Source: Alloiococcus sp035301245 (lineage in GTDB: Bacteria > Bacillota > Bacilli > Lactobacillales > Carnobacteriaceae_A). From it: DNA of 41,373 nucleotides. The position numbers were made by a program, and so were the translations under genes. Position 1 is the stretch's first letter. Each line of letters starts with the position of its first letter. Location: assembly GCA_035301245.1 (NCBI GenBank), contig DATGUS010000056.1, positions 1 to 41,373 of the forward strand, read 5' to 3'. Below are positions 33,601 through 41,373 of the stretch, piece after piece. The notes under the pieces were generated by a model. That model had not been told where the DNA came from, did not search any database, and saw nothing but the letters and a program-made list of their open reading frames with translations.

Positions 33601-33899
33601 TTAACTGTATTTAAATAAAGCATACTACCCACAACGTGCTTACATGCTCCTGAGTACTTTTTAAAAGCTTCACAAGTACAATGGTATTTTCTGGCTACAC
33701 CATTCTTTAAGAAGCTAATCTGAGTCGTGTATACTTTACCTCTATTATTTACTGTAAACTTAATCATTTGATCTTTAGATATCACTTCATGATTCGTTAT
33801 ATTAGCTGTTTCAAATAAATGTTTACCTTTTTCAAAAACGGTTTTATTCGTTGATAAAGATTTAATTGTGGATTCTGGGAAAAACTGTTTTTTAAACAA
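30603..33899 (-). CDS. SNF2-family helicase with SWIM zinc finger
   Basis: DNA-dependent ATPase, about 1,098 residues. An N-terminal SWIM zinc finger has the pattern CxC..CxH (about 77-91, numbered from the upstream ATG). A long SNF2-associated region of unknown role follows. The helicase core has Walker A DDMGLGKT (about 666-673), the DESQ box (about 770), the SGTPIENNLDELW block and, near 1030, WWNPAIEDQAADRVHRFGQ. The role is probably in transcription recycling or DNA repair, as proposed for bacterial homologues (RapA-like), but not known. ATG at 33908 abuts its SD (AAGGA) with no gap, while TTG at 33899 lies 9 nt after it; I use TTG. Confidence 0.9.
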   Translation of the reverse strand: MFKKQFFPESTIKSLSTNKTVFEKGKHLFETANITNHEVISKDQMIKFTVNNRGKVYTTQISFLKNGVARKYHCTCEAFKKYSGACKHVVGSMLYLNTVNLSEKAKHKQPEKTPKTASFASFQGANVLEKLKTSFSKYQVDHISYVGKERVNIEFIINCSGNFFRRHFELYLKVGLDHLYVIKNIPQIAKILVDGETHEFGKNFTYESEKHYIAPEDKRVLLLLLTIYSMMNKSSQQIQDVSYANKTELEIPNQYVSDLLYLLKETDGGYVRFARPPRLLSSIDQLESIEYTKNLSMFPIYFEVLKQGTRYYFEIKGIDFNQDTIFFVDESHLVEINHHFFGMSSNEYHIFKSVIDIFKESQYQPISFRNVEFIDFMSYIYPTLNHHYEIRLSDDIQKLLFNEPLQGELYIDYINQSLIIEPIFKYGELSIKPLSKDSSDNVSEKIMIRKHLKEQELMEQLHDHLPKVRFEDGKWKVNQLDDISEVIYESIGKLISDFDMYLTDAVKKLRYQADQKQMISVEVNEDSNLLEVDFELEDIEPDEIRDIIALLRSNKSRYYKLSSGAVVDLKEKQFELLNDVANNLMLEDKDLRSTVQVPLYQGLSLLENQNVAKSDRFVRLAKSLLEPKEINYDVPKQIQADLRPYQEVGYNWLKTLDAYQFGGVLADDMGLGKTLQSISFIQSKINEEQGKYLVVCPSSVLYNWQYEFNKFTEDIDPVIISGTIEERKDLIIGMKEADTGVWLTSYPLLQRDGIQYRDIYFNTVILDESQTVKNDLAKTTQAVSKLNSRNKFALSGTPIENNLDELWTLFSIIQPGMFRDKNSFKKMDTRVIANKIKPFILRRLKGQVLDDLPEKTETTEYIELSNEQKRLYQTQLAMIQREVKEYIDEDDLERNNMRILAGMTRLRQICCDPRLVTNNFDGESAKLNRLIEYLVEAKSNGKRVVLFSQFTKMLDIIRKELSKLEMDYHYLDGQTKKEDRLELTQRFNEGDKDLFLISLKAGGTGVNLTGGDTVILYDSWWNPAIEDQAADRVHRFGQKKAVQVLRLIARGTIEERINELQEKKRDLVDSVIETGNTKSISQLTKDELLNVLDMSEIS

Positions 33900-33937
33900 A
33901 GCTTTCATTCCTTATTAAACTTTTTCTTCAATAGTTA

Positions 33938-33946
33938 ATTATAGCA
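33938..33946 (-). promoter_or_regulatory. Extended -10 promoter of the SNF2 gene
   Basis: Minus-strand TGC-TATAAT (-10 at 33938-33943) lies directly after the glyS terminator. There is no good -35, but extended -10 promoters can do without one. Confidence 0.55.
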
Positions 33947-33952
33947 AATTTA

Positions 33953-34011
33953 AAACAAAAAGCCCAATATCTCTAACCGTGTCTTCTCACAGCTAGTTGA
34001 TATTGGACTTT
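33953..34011 (-). terminator. Terminator of the glyQS transcript
   Basis: Long hairpin: outer stem 33999-34011 with 33959-33971 (13 positions, one G-U). After a small internal loop, a 9-bp inner stem closes a 6-nt loop. A T-run follows on the minus strand. It starts 27 nt after the glyS stop. Confidence 0.87.
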
Positions 34012-34037
34012 AACTAAATAGATAATTGTTATTATTC

Positions 34038-36095
34038 TTATTTTGTAACTAACTGGTTAAAGTCTGCAAATGAATTAGCGTAGTTATGAATTTCATTAAG
34101 TAACGCATAACGATTAGCTTTTACTGATTCATCTTCAGTGTTTACCATGTTGTTATCAAAAAAGTCTACTATTTTTGGACTGATGGCTTCTAGAGCCTCA
34201 TAACGTTTCGATGCCTCTTTAGTTTCAATAAAATTGTCTTTAAGTATTTTAGTTTGATCTATTAACGCTTTTTCGGACTCACTTTGAGAAAGTTTAATAT
34301 CAACTGGTTCAGTCGTTGATACTTTCTCCGCTAAATTAGCAACACGTGATAGTGATTCTGCGACTAATTTGTATTCTGTAGTATTTTGATTTTTAGCTAA
34401 CACTATCGCTTGGTTAATAATTGCGGTCGGGTTAAGAATGCGTGCAGATATTGCAGCTTGACGAATATCATAGGCAATATCGTGCTGATCTTTAAGATAT
34501 TGATTGATTCGCTCACGGATGAATAATTCTAAATCTTTAATGAATTCGTGATCTTTAATTTCCAACACATTAGCCATTTCACAAAATAGATCATGTAAAT
34601 CAAATGACAAGCGATTTGCTTCTATAATACGGATTAAACCGTAAGCTGCTCGTCTTAATGCAAATGGGTCATTCGAACCAGTTGGGACTAGACCAATAGA
34701 GAAGAACATCATCAGTGATTCTAACTTATCAGATAATGATAAGATTGCTCCCACTTTAGTTTCTGGTAATGCGCCTCCTGAAGATGTTGGTAAATACTGT
34801 TCACCGATTGCTACAGCTACCGTATCTTTAACTCCTTGTTCTGCTGCATAGACTGATCCAATATAGCCTTGGAGAGTTGAAAACTCATTTACTACGGCAG
34901 TTACAAGGTCAAACTTGTAGATATATGCTGCTGCTTTCGTATCTGTAATGACTTCTTGATCTAACAGAATTTCTTTAGCTAACAAATCAATGATACTTTC
35001 AACGCGTTTTTGTTTATCCCCCATTGAACCGAGTTTTTCATGATAGGTTACTTTATTTAATTTTTCAACGAATTCAGCGATTGAATATTTTTTATCTTCT
35101 TCGTAAAAGAATTTAGCATCTTCAAGTCTAGCGATTAAAACTTTCTCGTTCCCTTTAACTACATTTTCTAAATGATTGTCATCCCCATTTCGAACACCAA
35201 TGAAATACGGTAGGAATTGCCCCTCTTTAGATCTTACTGGGAAATAACGTTGATGATCAGCCATAGATGTTTCTAAAATTTGTTCTGGAACATCTAAAAA
35301 TGCTTCATCAAAATTTCCATAAAATACTGTTGGATACTCCACTAAATCTGTTACTTCATCAAGTAAATCTTGATTGTAAAGTGGACTTTCCCAGTTGTTT
35401 TCTGTACATAGATCGTTTATTTGATCAATAATCAGTTGTTGGCGTTTTTGACGATCAGCAATGACAAATTCTTTTTTCAAAGCCGTTTCGTAATCATCAA
35501 CGGATTTAATAGAGATATTGTTTCCTAAAAAACGATGTCCTAATGATTCAGTACCACTTTCAACATCAAAAAATGAACTTTGAACAACTTCATCATCAAG
35601 TAATGTAATCAGGGTGTGAACTGGACGTATATATCGGTCTGTTCGACGGCCCCACTTCATACTTACTGGGAAATTTAATTTCTTAGCTACTGAAGGGATA
35701 TCTTTTAAAACCTCAGCGACATCTTTCCCTGGTTCATGCTTTTCGATAAAAATATATTCTTCGCCATTAACATCTTTAAAGATAATATCATCGACTGATT
35801 TGCCTTGTCCTTTAGAAAATCCAATAGCTGCCTTTGACCAGTTACCTTCATCATCTAAGGCAATTTTCTTAGAAGGACCTTTGACTGTTTCAAATTTATC
35901 AGCTTGCTTATCCGGTAAACCCTTAATAATAGCGGCTATTCGTCTTGGAGTCGTAAAAATTTCAATGGTATCATAGCTTAAATCAACTTCTTCTAAAAAT
36001 GATTTAATATTTTCTTTAAATTGTTTTTCTACACTTAAAATTACACGTGATGGTAGTTCTTCCATACCAATCTCAAATAAAAAATTGTGAGTCAT
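34038..36095 (-). CDS. glyS: Glycyl-tRNA synthetase beta subunit
   Basis: Beta chain of the alpha2-beta2 enzyme, 685 residues. It supplies tRNA binding and acceptor-arm recognition for glycylation. It begins MTHNFLFEIGMEELPSRV, the signature start of GlyS, and contains the conserved WGRRTDRYIRPVH segment and a C-terminal DALR-type anticodon-binding domain. ATG at 36095 is 1 nt after the glyQ stop, with the SD inside glyQ, so it is tightly coupled. An upstream in-frame ATG at 36116 lies within glyQ and is less likely. The pair is controlled by the glycine T-box ahead of glyQ. Confidence 0.97.
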   Translation of the reverse strand: MTHNFLFEIGMEELPSRVILSVEKQFKENIKSFLEEVDLSYDTIEIFTTPRRIAAIIKGLPDKQADKFETVKGPSKKIALDDEGNWSKAAIGFSKGQGKSVDDIIFKDVNGEEYIFIEKHEPGKDVAEVLKDIPSVAKKLNFPVSMKWGRRTDRYIRPVHTLITLLDDEVVQSSFFDVESGTESLGHRFLGNNISIKSVDDYETALKKEFVIADRQKRQQLIIDQINDLCTENNWESPLYNQDLLDEVTDLVEYPTVFYGNFDEAFLDVPEQILETSMADHQRYFPVRSKEGQFLPYFIGVRNGDDNHLENVVKGNEKVLIARLEDAKFFYEEDKKYSIAEFVEKLNKVTYHEKLGSMGDKQKRVESIIDLLAKEILLDQEVITDTKAAAYIYKFDLVTAVVNEFSTLQGYIGSVYAAEQGVKDTVAVAIGEQYLPTSSGGALPETKVGAILSLSDKLESLMMFFSIGLVPTGSNDPFALRRAAYGLIRIIEANRLSFDLHDLFCEMANVLEIKDHEFIKDLELFIRERINQYLKDQHDIAYDIRQAAISARILNPTAIINQAIVLAKNQNTTEYKLVAESLSRVANLAEKVSTTEPVDIKLSQSESEKALIDQTKILKDNFIETKEASKRYEALEAISPKIVDFFDNNMVNTEDESVKANRYALLNEIHNYANSFADFNQLVTK

Positions 36096-36096
36096 A

Positions 36097-37026
36097 TTAT
36101 TCAAATCTCCCTTCATACTTCTCTAACCATTCTTTACGTTCATCGTTATTCAGCAATGGGAATTCGAGTTTGTAGCGTTCCTCAACAAACTGTCGAGCGA
36201 TATTTCGAGCCATATTACGAATACGTTTGAGGTAATCAGCACGTTCAACTGCTGAGATTACACCTCTTGCATCTAGTAAGTTGAATGTATGGCTTGATTT
36301 AAGAACATAATCATAAGCAGGGTGTACTAAGCCATCTTCAATTAATCGAAGAGCTTCTTTTTCAAAAACATTAAATTGATTAAATAACATATCAGAATCT
36401 GATACATCAAATGAGTAAGTTGATTGTTCATATTCAGGCTGTTTAAAGATATCACCGTATTTAACACCTTCGGTCCACACTAAATCATAAACACTATCAA
36501 CATCTTGAATATATGATGCTAAACGCTCAAGACCATAAGTTAATTCTGCCGTCACCGCATCAACTTCCATGCCCCCAACTTGTTGGAAATAAGTGAACTG
36601 TGTTACTTCCATACCATCTAACCAAACTTCCCAACCTAAACCGGCACAGCCTAGTGAAGGGTTTTCCCAGTTATCTTCTACAAAACGAATATCATGTTCT
36701 AGCGGATTAATACCTAGTGCTTCTAAACTTTTTAAATAAAGTTCTTGAATATTTTTAGGAGAGGGCTTCATAACTACTTGAAATTGGTGGTGTTGAAATA
36801 GACGGTTCGGATTTTCACCATATCGCCCATCATCGGGACGGCGTGATGGTTCAACGTAAGCAGCGTTCCACGTCTCCGGTCCGTTACTTCTTAAAAAAGT
36901 ATACGGACTCATCGTTCCCGCTCCTTTTTCTGTGTCATAAGCATTTAATAATAAACAGCCTTTTTCAGACCAATAGCTTTGTAACTTTAAAATAATTTCT
37001 TGAAATGATATTTTTTTCTCACTCAT
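36097..37026 (-). CDS. glyQ: Glycyl-tRNA synthetase alpha subunit
   Basis: Catalytic chain of glycyl-tRNA synthetase, 309 residues. It begins MSEKKISFQEIILKLQSYW, with AGTMSPYTFLRSNGPETW and EPSRRPDDGRYGENPNR in the class II core, typical of GlyQ. AAAGGA lies 10 nt before ATG 37026. The frame stays open for 76 more codons upstream, but that part is the T-box leader RNA, including its terminator hairpin, and is not protein. Transcribed from its own promoter with glyS. Confidence 0.97.
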   Translation of the reverse strand: MSEKKISFQEIILKLQSYWSEKGCLLLNAYDTEKGAGTMSPYTFLRSNGPETWNAAYVEPSRRPDDGRYGENPNRLFQHHQFQVVMKPSPKNIQELYLKSLEALGINPLEHDIRFVEDNWENPSLGCAGLGWEVWLDGMEVTQFTYFQQVGGMEVDAVTAELTYGLERLASYIQDVDSVYDLVWTEGVKYGDIFKQPEYEQSTYSFDVSDSDMLFNQFNVFEKEALRLIEDGLVHPAYDYVLKSSHTFNLLDARGVISAVERADYLKRIRNMARNIARQFVEERYKLEFPLLNNDERKEWLEKYEGRFE

Positions 37027-37052
37027 ATTAATGCATTCCTTTCTAACAAAAC

Positions 37053-37262
37053 AAAAATTCGTCCCTATACTGATAAAATCTTTCATCAGTATAGGGACGA
37101 ATTCTCGCGGTTCCACCCTACTTCTAGTACACGTACTAGCACTTCTACTTGTACTCCGGAGGCCTTTCAAATAATACTTCTTTACTTGGCTCACACTGTC
37201 CCAAATTCGCTTAAAAAGTGTATTCATTCTACTTATTCCATCAACATACGACATATATATTT
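37053..37262 (-). promoter_or_regulatory. Glycine T-box riboswitch of glyQS
   Basis: Uncharged tRNA-Gly should bind this leader and prevent termination. The T-box core AGGGTGGAACCGCG lies at 37106-37119. The specifier appears as GGC (Gly, 37162-37164) after TTGAAA in the stem I region, which also holds the GATGGAATAAGTAGAAT stretch. The terminator is a perfect 19-bp stem (37056-37074 with 37085-37103) followed by T5. The CCCTA of its 5' arm can pair instead with TAGGG of the T-box to form the antiterminator. Confidence 0.92.
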
Positions 37263-37268
37263 ATCTTT

Positions 37269-37296
37269 ATTTTACTAGAGGAATTTTTATTGTCAA
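37269..37296 (-). promoter_or_regulatory. glyQS promoter overlapping the recO stop codon
   Basis: Perfect -35 TTGACA (37291-37296), 16-bp spacer, -10 TAAAAT (37269-37274). The -35 contains the recO TGA stop (37293-37295). Start expected near 37262. Confidence 0.78.
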
Positions 37297-38063
37297 TCAT
37301 CTTGTAATAATTTTCCCCATTTATTCATCTGCCTAATGAACTCTTTACTTTTTAAACGGATCCCCACTGACTCATCATAAATATAATCAATAACCGATTG
37401 TATATTTTGCTTCGTTTCATCTGCGATAGATATATTTTCTAAATTTTCTAAATTGATATTTAAAAAGCGGTTCATATAAAATAACGATCTAGGATCAGCA
37501 TGAAGCCGGTGTTCATCTTCATGATAATGATGTTGACAAAGTACCCCTCCGAACTTACTTGAAAAATCAAAGGGACCATTTGGGTTTCCACAAATGACAC
37601 AAGCATGAAGTTGTGGCATCACTCCAAAATAGTACAATAACTTCACTTCGAAAATATTCATGATGATTTCGGCATCTAGACCGTTATTAATTGCTTCTAA
37701 GCCATAATGCAATTGATTAAATAAAGGATTGGCTATTTTACGATCTTCCATACTCGCATCAATTAGACCACATATATAGGTGGCGTAAGCATTTTTAAAA
37801 ATATCATGCTGGACAACGGTGTATGGCTCAACCTGCTTAGCATCGCGAATAAAAGAAAGCCCACTTTTACGTAAGTCAACTATATATGTCGCATAAGTAA
37901 ATGGTTCGATAATATGATTTAATGATTGATTTGGATTCTTTGATCCTCTCACATAGAACATTAATTTTCCCACATCTTTTAAAAATAATTTGACTAAAAA
38001 ATCGCGTTCTTTATATTTACGTTTTGAAAGAACAATACCTTCTAATTCTTGCAGATGAGCCAT
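37293..38063 (-). CDS. recO: DNA repair protein RecO
   Basis: Loads RecA on SSB-coated single-stranded DNA with RecR. This 256-residue protein has an N-terminal OB-fold (about 1-80). The C-terminal helical part carries a zinc site: Cys155 and Cys158 (CVIC), Cys176 and His178 or His179. SD AGGTGA lies 4 nt before ATG. It follows era by 8 nt, in the usual Firmicutes order. The phoH-to-recO run has no visible terminator before it. Confidence 0.96.
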   Translation of the reverse strand: MAHLQELEGIVLSKRKYKERDFLVKLFLKDVGKLMFYVRGSKNPNQSLNHIIEPFTYATYIVDLRKSGLSFIRDAKQVEPYTVVQHDIFKNAYATYICGLIDASMEDRKIANPLFNQLHYGLEAINNGLDAEIIMNIFEVKLLYYFGVMPQLHACVICGNPNGPFDFSSKFGGVLCQHHYHEDEHRLHADPRSLFYMNRFLNINLENLENISIADETKQNIQSVIDYIYDESVGIRLKSKEFIRQMNKWGKLLQDD

Positions 38064-38071
38064 GTAATCAC

Positions 38072-38983
38072 CTAATATTCATCTTTGTTATATCCGTATT
38101 CATCTAAGTAAGATGGTTTGTTTCGCCAGCCTTTTTGAACTTTAACCCATAACTCTAAATATATCTTATCTCCAAGAAGTTTTTCAATATCTTTACGTGC
38201 CATCGTCCCAATGCGTTTTAGCATCTTGCCGCCTTTACCAATAATGATACCTCTTTGGCTCTTGCGTTCGATAATGATACTTGCAAACACATGAACTTTG
38301 CCTTCACCGTCGCGCTCTACCTTATCTGTAACAACAGCGACAGAATGAGGTACTTCTTCTTTTGTTAAGTGAAGCACTTTTTCACGAATCAATTCAGAAA
38401 TAATAAAATATTCTGGATGATCAGAAATTTGATCTTCTGGATAGAATTGAGGTCCTTCTGGTAAATAACTTTTAATCGTTTTTAGAAGCTCTTCAATATT
38501 CTGACCTTGTAATGCAGACGTTGGAATGATTTCTGCAAAATCAAATTCAGCTCGGTACTGATCAATAATTGGCAGTAAGTCATTTGGATGGACTTGATCA
38601 ATCTGGTTTAAAATTAGAAAGACTGGCGTATCTGTTGTTGCCAATTTTTCCATAATAAAGCGGTCTCCAGGCCCAAGTTTCTGACTCACATTCACTACAA
38701 ATAAAACGACATCAACTTCATTGATCGTACTTACGGCTGAATCAACCATAAATTGTCCTAATTTATGTTTCGGTTTATGTATGCCAGGTGTGTCAATAAA
38801 AACAACCTGACTGTCTTCAGTTGTATAGATCCCTTGTATTTTGTTTCGAGTAGTTTGAGCTTTATCACTAATAATTGTAATTTTCTGACCAATGATGTTG
38901 TTTAATAAAGTTGACTTCCCAACATTTGGACGCCCAATCAAAGTGACAAAACCTGATTTAAAAGCTGTTTCGTTTGTTTTCAT
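38072..38983 (-). CDS. era: GTPase Era
   Basis: Essential GTPase that binds the 3' end of 16S rRNA during 30S assembly. This 303-residue protein has G1 GRPNVGKS (17-24), G3 DTPGIHKPKHK and G4 NQID, giving a complete Ras-like domain. The C-terminal KH domain contains GIIIGKGGKMLKRIG. ATG overlaps the cdd stop (ATGA), with AGGTGA 9 nt upstream. The neighbours ybeY and era both act in 16S rRNA maturation. Confidence 0.98.
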   Translation of the reverse strand: MKTNETAFKSGFVTLIGRPNVGKSTLLNNIIGQKITIISDKAQTTRNKIQGIYTTEDSQVVFIDTPGIHKPKHKLGQFMVDSAVSTINEVDVVLFVVNVSQKLGPGDRFIMEKLATTDTPVFLILNQIDQVHPNDLLPIIDQYRAEFDFAEIIPTSALQGQNIEELLKTIKSYLPEGPQFYPEDQISDHPEYFIISELIREKVLHLTKEEVPHSVAVVTDKVERDGEGKVHVFASIIIERKSQRGIIIGKGGKMLKRIGTMARKDIEKLLGDKIYLELWVKVQKGWRNKPSYLDEYGYNKDEY

Positions 38984-39390
38984 TTTTCCATATCACCTGA
39001 CTTAAAATAACCTGGTAGTAATTCGCTCACCGTTGTTTCAAATTCATCGCGGTTCGTATTTGTTAAAAGAACGGGCATATCATCTTTGCAAAATTCAGCA
39101 ATCACTTGTCGACATGCGCCACAAGGACTAATTGGTCCGTCAGTATTGCCTGTGATCACTAAATATTTAAAATCTGTGTGACCTTTCGCAATCGCACTAA
39201 AAATCGCTGTCCTTTCAGCGCAGTTCGTCAAACCATACGATGCGTTTTCAATATTACAGCCTCCAAATATTTTACCCTCTTCTGTCATCAAAGCAGCACC
39301 CACTTGAAATTTTGAATACGGTACATATGCTTTGTCTAACATACCTTCTGCAGTTGCTATTAAATTATTTTTTTGTTCTTTGTTAATCAT
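38980..39390 (-). CDS. cdd: Cytidine deaminase
   Basis: Converts cytidine and deoxycytidine to uridine forms in pyrimidine salvage. At 136 residues it is the tetrameric type. Zinc ligands Cys57, Cys90 and Cys93 and the proton-shuttling Glu59 lie in NCAERTA and SPCGACRQ. A GAGGGG SD lies 8 nt before ATG. It overlaps era by 4 nt and follows dgkA by 15 nt, as in many Firmicutes. Confidence 0.97.
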   Translation of the reverse strand: MINKEQKNNLIATAEGMLDKAYVPYSKFQVGAALMTEEGKIFGGCNIENASYGLTNCAERTAIFSAIAKGHTDFKYLVITGNTDGPISPCGACRQVIAEFCKDDMPVLLTNTNRDEFETTVSELLPGYFKSGDMEK

Positions 39391-39405
39391 GACTGAAACC
39401 CCTCA

Positions 39406-39780
39406 CTAGAAAAGTGACAAAATTTTCGGAAGAAATAATAACGTGCCAATAACTACAGCGAAGAAGGAAGAAATTAACACTGTCCCTGCAGCAATATCCT
39501 TAACCTTTTTAGCTAATGGATGATATTCATTTGTCACTAAATCTACTAAATTTTCAAAAATCGTATTGATTAGCTCTGAAAATATAACTATAAAACAAGC
39601 CATCGTTAGCCATAAATATTCTTTCGTATTAAAAGAAAACAAAAATCCTAAAATAAAAACAATTATCGTCGAATAGACGTGTTTACGAATATTGCGTTCT
39701 TCAGTATAGGCAACTCGAATACCTTCCCACGCATATTTAAAAGATTCTAAAAATGTATCGTTTTTTTTGGGACTCTCCAT
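39406..39780 (-). CDS. dgkA: Diacylglycerol kinase family protein (undecaprenol kinase)
   Basis: Small membrane kinase of 124 residues with three hydrophobic helices (about 37-50, 54-80, 98-118). Metal and active-site residues are in place: Glu28/29 in TEERN and Glu76 in ELINTIFENLVD, with KDIAAGTVL at 94-102. Gram-positive members phosphorylate undecaprenol, feeding the lipid carrier for wall synthesis. The start ATG shares one base with the ybeY stop (TAATG). Confidence 0.93.
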   Translation of the reverse strand: MESPKKNDTFLESFKYAWEGIRVAYTEERNIRKHVYSTIIVFILGFLFSFNTKEYLWLTMACFIVIFSELINTIFENLVDLVTNEYHPLAKKVKDIAAGTVLISSFFAVVIGTLLFLPKILSLF

Positions 39781-40262
39781 TATCTTTCAACCCCAAATTC
39801 AGATAAAATGGTTTCTTGAAGCGAGAACATTTCTTTTTCGTCTTCTTTAGTCAAATGATCATAGCCATTTAAGTGTAAAAAGCCGTGAACGACTAGAAAA
39901 GCAAGTTCTCTTTCTTCAGAATGACCATAATCACTTGCCTGCTCTTTCATTTTATCAATTGAAATAAATAAGTCTCCGAGTTCATTGGAGAAACCAAATT
40001 CGTCATCATCTAAATCCATATTCTGTAGTGGATCATCCTCAGTCATATCATTCATCGCAAATGAAATGACGTCTGTCGCATAATCTTTGTTACGATAAAT
40101 TTTGTTAATTTCTTGAATTTTAGGATTATCTACCAATGTTACTGACATTTCAACACTGTCATCTAGTTCGAGATAATTAGCTGCAAAACTTAAAACTTCT
40201 TGAATTAAAGTTGATGTTTGTTCGGTTAGCTTATTTGTTTGGTCTATAATTTGTATATACAT
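39780..40262 (-). CDS. ybeY: Endoribonuclease YbeY
   Basis: Zinc-dependent RNase involved in 16S rRNA 3'-end maturation and ribosome quality control. This 160-residue protein carries the zinc motif HGFLHLNGYDH (126-136; His126, His130, His136) and the conserved NKDYATDVISF (58-68). It starts 3 nt after phoH with a GGAGAA SD at the end of phoH. Confidence 0.97.
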   Translation of the reverse strand: MYIQIIDQTNKLTEQTSTLIQEVLSFAANYLELDDSVEMSVTLVDNPKIQEINKIYRNKDYATDVISFAMNDMTEDDPLQNMDLDDDEFGFSNELGDLFISIDKMKEQASDYGHSEERELAFLVVHGFLHLNGYDHLTKEDEKEMFSLQETILSEFGVER

Positions 40263-40265
40263 AAG

Positions 40266-41333
40266 CTATTCTCCGTTCTTTAATTGATTCACATCGACTG
40301 GTTCAGTGGACTCTTCCTTTATGTCTGGTTGAGGTTTACTATCAAATTCTGATAGATCATTAGATTGAAGCCATTTTTGCTCAGCACCATAAGCTTCAAT
40401 AACTCTAGATACTAATCGGTGACGAACAACGTCAGATGTCGTAAAGGTAACATGTCCGATACCAGTTGTTTTCTTTAAGATTTTGTTCGCATGAACTAAC
40501 CCGCTTTTTACACCATATGGTAAGTCAATTTGACTAGCATCGCCGTTAATAACCATTTTAGAGCCAAAACCTAAACGTGTTAGGAACATCTTCATCTGTT
40601 GAATCGTTGTATTCTGGGCTTCATCTAAAATGACAAAAGCATCATCTAACGTACGTCCACGCATATAGGCCAAAGGTGCAATTTCGATCGTTTCACGTTC
40701 CATAAGACGGTTTGTATGGCTAACGCCTAAAATACTGTATAAAGCGTCATAAAGAGGCCTTAAATAGGGATCAACTTTCTCTTTCAAGTCGCCTGGTAAG
40801 AACCCTAAACTTTCACCGGCTTCAACGGCTGGTCTTGTTAAAATAATACGTTTCACTTCGTTACGGCGTAAAGCTTCGACAGCTAAAGCTACTGCAAGAA
40901 ATGTTTTTCCTGTACCAGCAGGACCAATACCAAAGACAATATCATTTCTTTTAATGGAATCGACATAATATTGCTGTCCAACATTTCGTACTCGAATAGC
41001 TTTCCCGTCAACATCTCGACCTATAATGTGCTCATTCATTTTCATAAAGAGGTTTAAATGACCACTTTTGGCTAAACGAATAGCACCTAAGACGTCCTGT
41101 TCTTTAATTTTTTGTTCTTTATCATAGAGCAATTCTAATTGGGAAAGAATTTCACCGACTAGAACCAGTTGATCTTCTTCACCTTTCAAGATGACTTTAT
41201 TACCTCTTGTGTTCATTAAAATGCCAAATTCCTCTTCTAAAAGGGTAAGGTGTTTATTCTGAGCACCAAAAATAGAAATCGCTGATTCAGGGTTGTTAAA
41301 TGTTCGAATAGATTGAAACGGTTGATCGGTCAA
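40266..41333 (-). CDS. phoH: PhoH-like ATPase
   Basis: Cytoplasmic ATPase of the PhoH family, proposed to act on RNA; the precise role is unknown. This 355-residue protein has an N-terminal KH-like region, Walker A GPAGTGKT (137-144), and Walker B VILDEAQNT near 233. The C-terminus is an acidic tail. The start is TTG at 41333, 10 nt after AAGGAG; no ATG fits. It is the first gene seen of the phoH-ybeY-dgkA-cdd-era-recO run; its promoter lies beyond the right edge. Confidence 0.95.
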   Translation of the reverse strand: MTDQPFQSIRTFNNPESAISIFGAQNKHLTLLEEEFGILMNTRGNKVILKGEEDQLVLVGEILSQLELLYDKEQKIKEQDVLGAIRLAKSGHLNLFMKMNEHIIGRDVDGKAIRVRNVGQQYYVDSIKRNDIVFGIGPAGTGKTFLAVALAVEALRRNEVKRIILTRPAVEAGESLGFLPGDLKEKVDPYLRPLYDALYSILGVSHTNRLMERETIEIAPLAYMRGRTLDDAFVILDEAQNTTIQQMKMFLTRLGFGSKMVINGDASQIDLPYGVKSGLVHANKILKKTTGIGHVTFTTSDVVRHRLVSRVIEAYGAEQKWLQSNDLSEFDSKPQPDIKEESTEPVDVNQLKNGE

Positions 41334-41373
41334 AAATAGATCGCTCCTTCAATTTTTTAAGTTTAAAATTTAA
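41334..41373 (-). other. 5' untranslated end with the phoH SD
   Basis: The last 40 bp hold AAGGAG on the minus strand, 10 nt before the TTG start, and an AT-rich stretch. No promoter is visible inside the window. Confidence 0.6.

Noticed and set aside
1..41373. CRISPR arrays, insertion sequences, prophage genes, tRNA or rRNA genes
   Set aside because: No regularly spaced repeats, transposase, integrase or phage structural proteins, and no tRNA cloverleaf or rRNA-like sequence was recognised.

Overview
The window is AT-rich, densely packed, ordinary-looking chromosomal DNA from a low-GC Gram-positive bacterium. Several things point to Lactobacillales: a RexB-type (iron-sulfur-free) AddB, a two-subunit glycyl-tRNA synthetase behind a T-box, a TrpXYZ-type ABC transporter, a sortase-type surface protein, and the conserved order phoH-ybeY-dgkA-cdd-era-recO-glyQ-glyS-(SNF2)-dnaG-rpoD. 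An Aerococcaceae or Carnobacteriaceae relative is plausible, but the genus cannot be fixed from sequence alone. Almost every gene reads on the minus strand. The only plus-strand genes are three exported-protein genes at 10.4-13.1 kb. Many starts are TTG or GTG placed 6-10 nt after a strong Shine-Dalgarno (SD) sequence, and I moved several starts for that reason.

Layout, left to right. 1-3.0 kb: a cut-off SAM methyltransferase, a patatin-like lipase, an asparaginase and a degenerate ThiM-like kinase. 3.3-3.7 kb: an unrecognised 144-residue protein. 3.8-6.8 kb: a probable tryptophan ABC transporter (trpX-trpY-trpZ order on the minus strand) behind a 270-nt leader that encodes a 21-codon peptide with one Trp codon and folds into a ladder of mutually exclusive hairpins ending in two terminators. 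6.8-8.4 kb: a YwlG-like protein, a YbjN-like protein and an AT-rich non-coding stretch. 8.4-10.3 kb: rplS with a structured leader, rluD-type pseudouridine synthase and lspA. 10.4-13.1 kb (plus strand): a YkyA-like lipoprotein, a polysaccharide deacetylase lipoprotein and a DUF4015-type glycoside hydrolase. 13.3-23.8 kb: a tightly packed set, trmK-yqfO-pepT-rexB-addA. 24-26.5 kb: a large secreted amidase with duplicated N-terminal repeats and an unusual sorting signal. 26.8-30.5 kb: rplY (ctc), rpoD and dnaG. 30.6-33.9 kb: a SWIM/SNF2 helicase. 34-41.3 kb: glyS, glyQ (T-box), recO, era, cdd, dgkA, ybeY, phoH.

How the parts work together: the right half is core information processing (primase, sigma factor, 16S/ribosome maturation by Era and YbeY, recombination by RecO and AddAB, tRNA-Gly charging). 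The left half is amino-acid supply (Trp uptake, asparaginase, PepT). The centre is envelope biology: LspA is divergent from, and shares a promoter region with, two lipoproteins it should process.

The most notable observation is the trpXYZ leader. It looks like ribosome-mediated transcription attenuation. The Trp codon sits so that a ribosome stalled there would leave the first ladder segment just exposed, whereas a ribosome at the stop codon would cover it. No CRISPR array, insertion sequence, prophage or tRNA/rRNA gene was seen.
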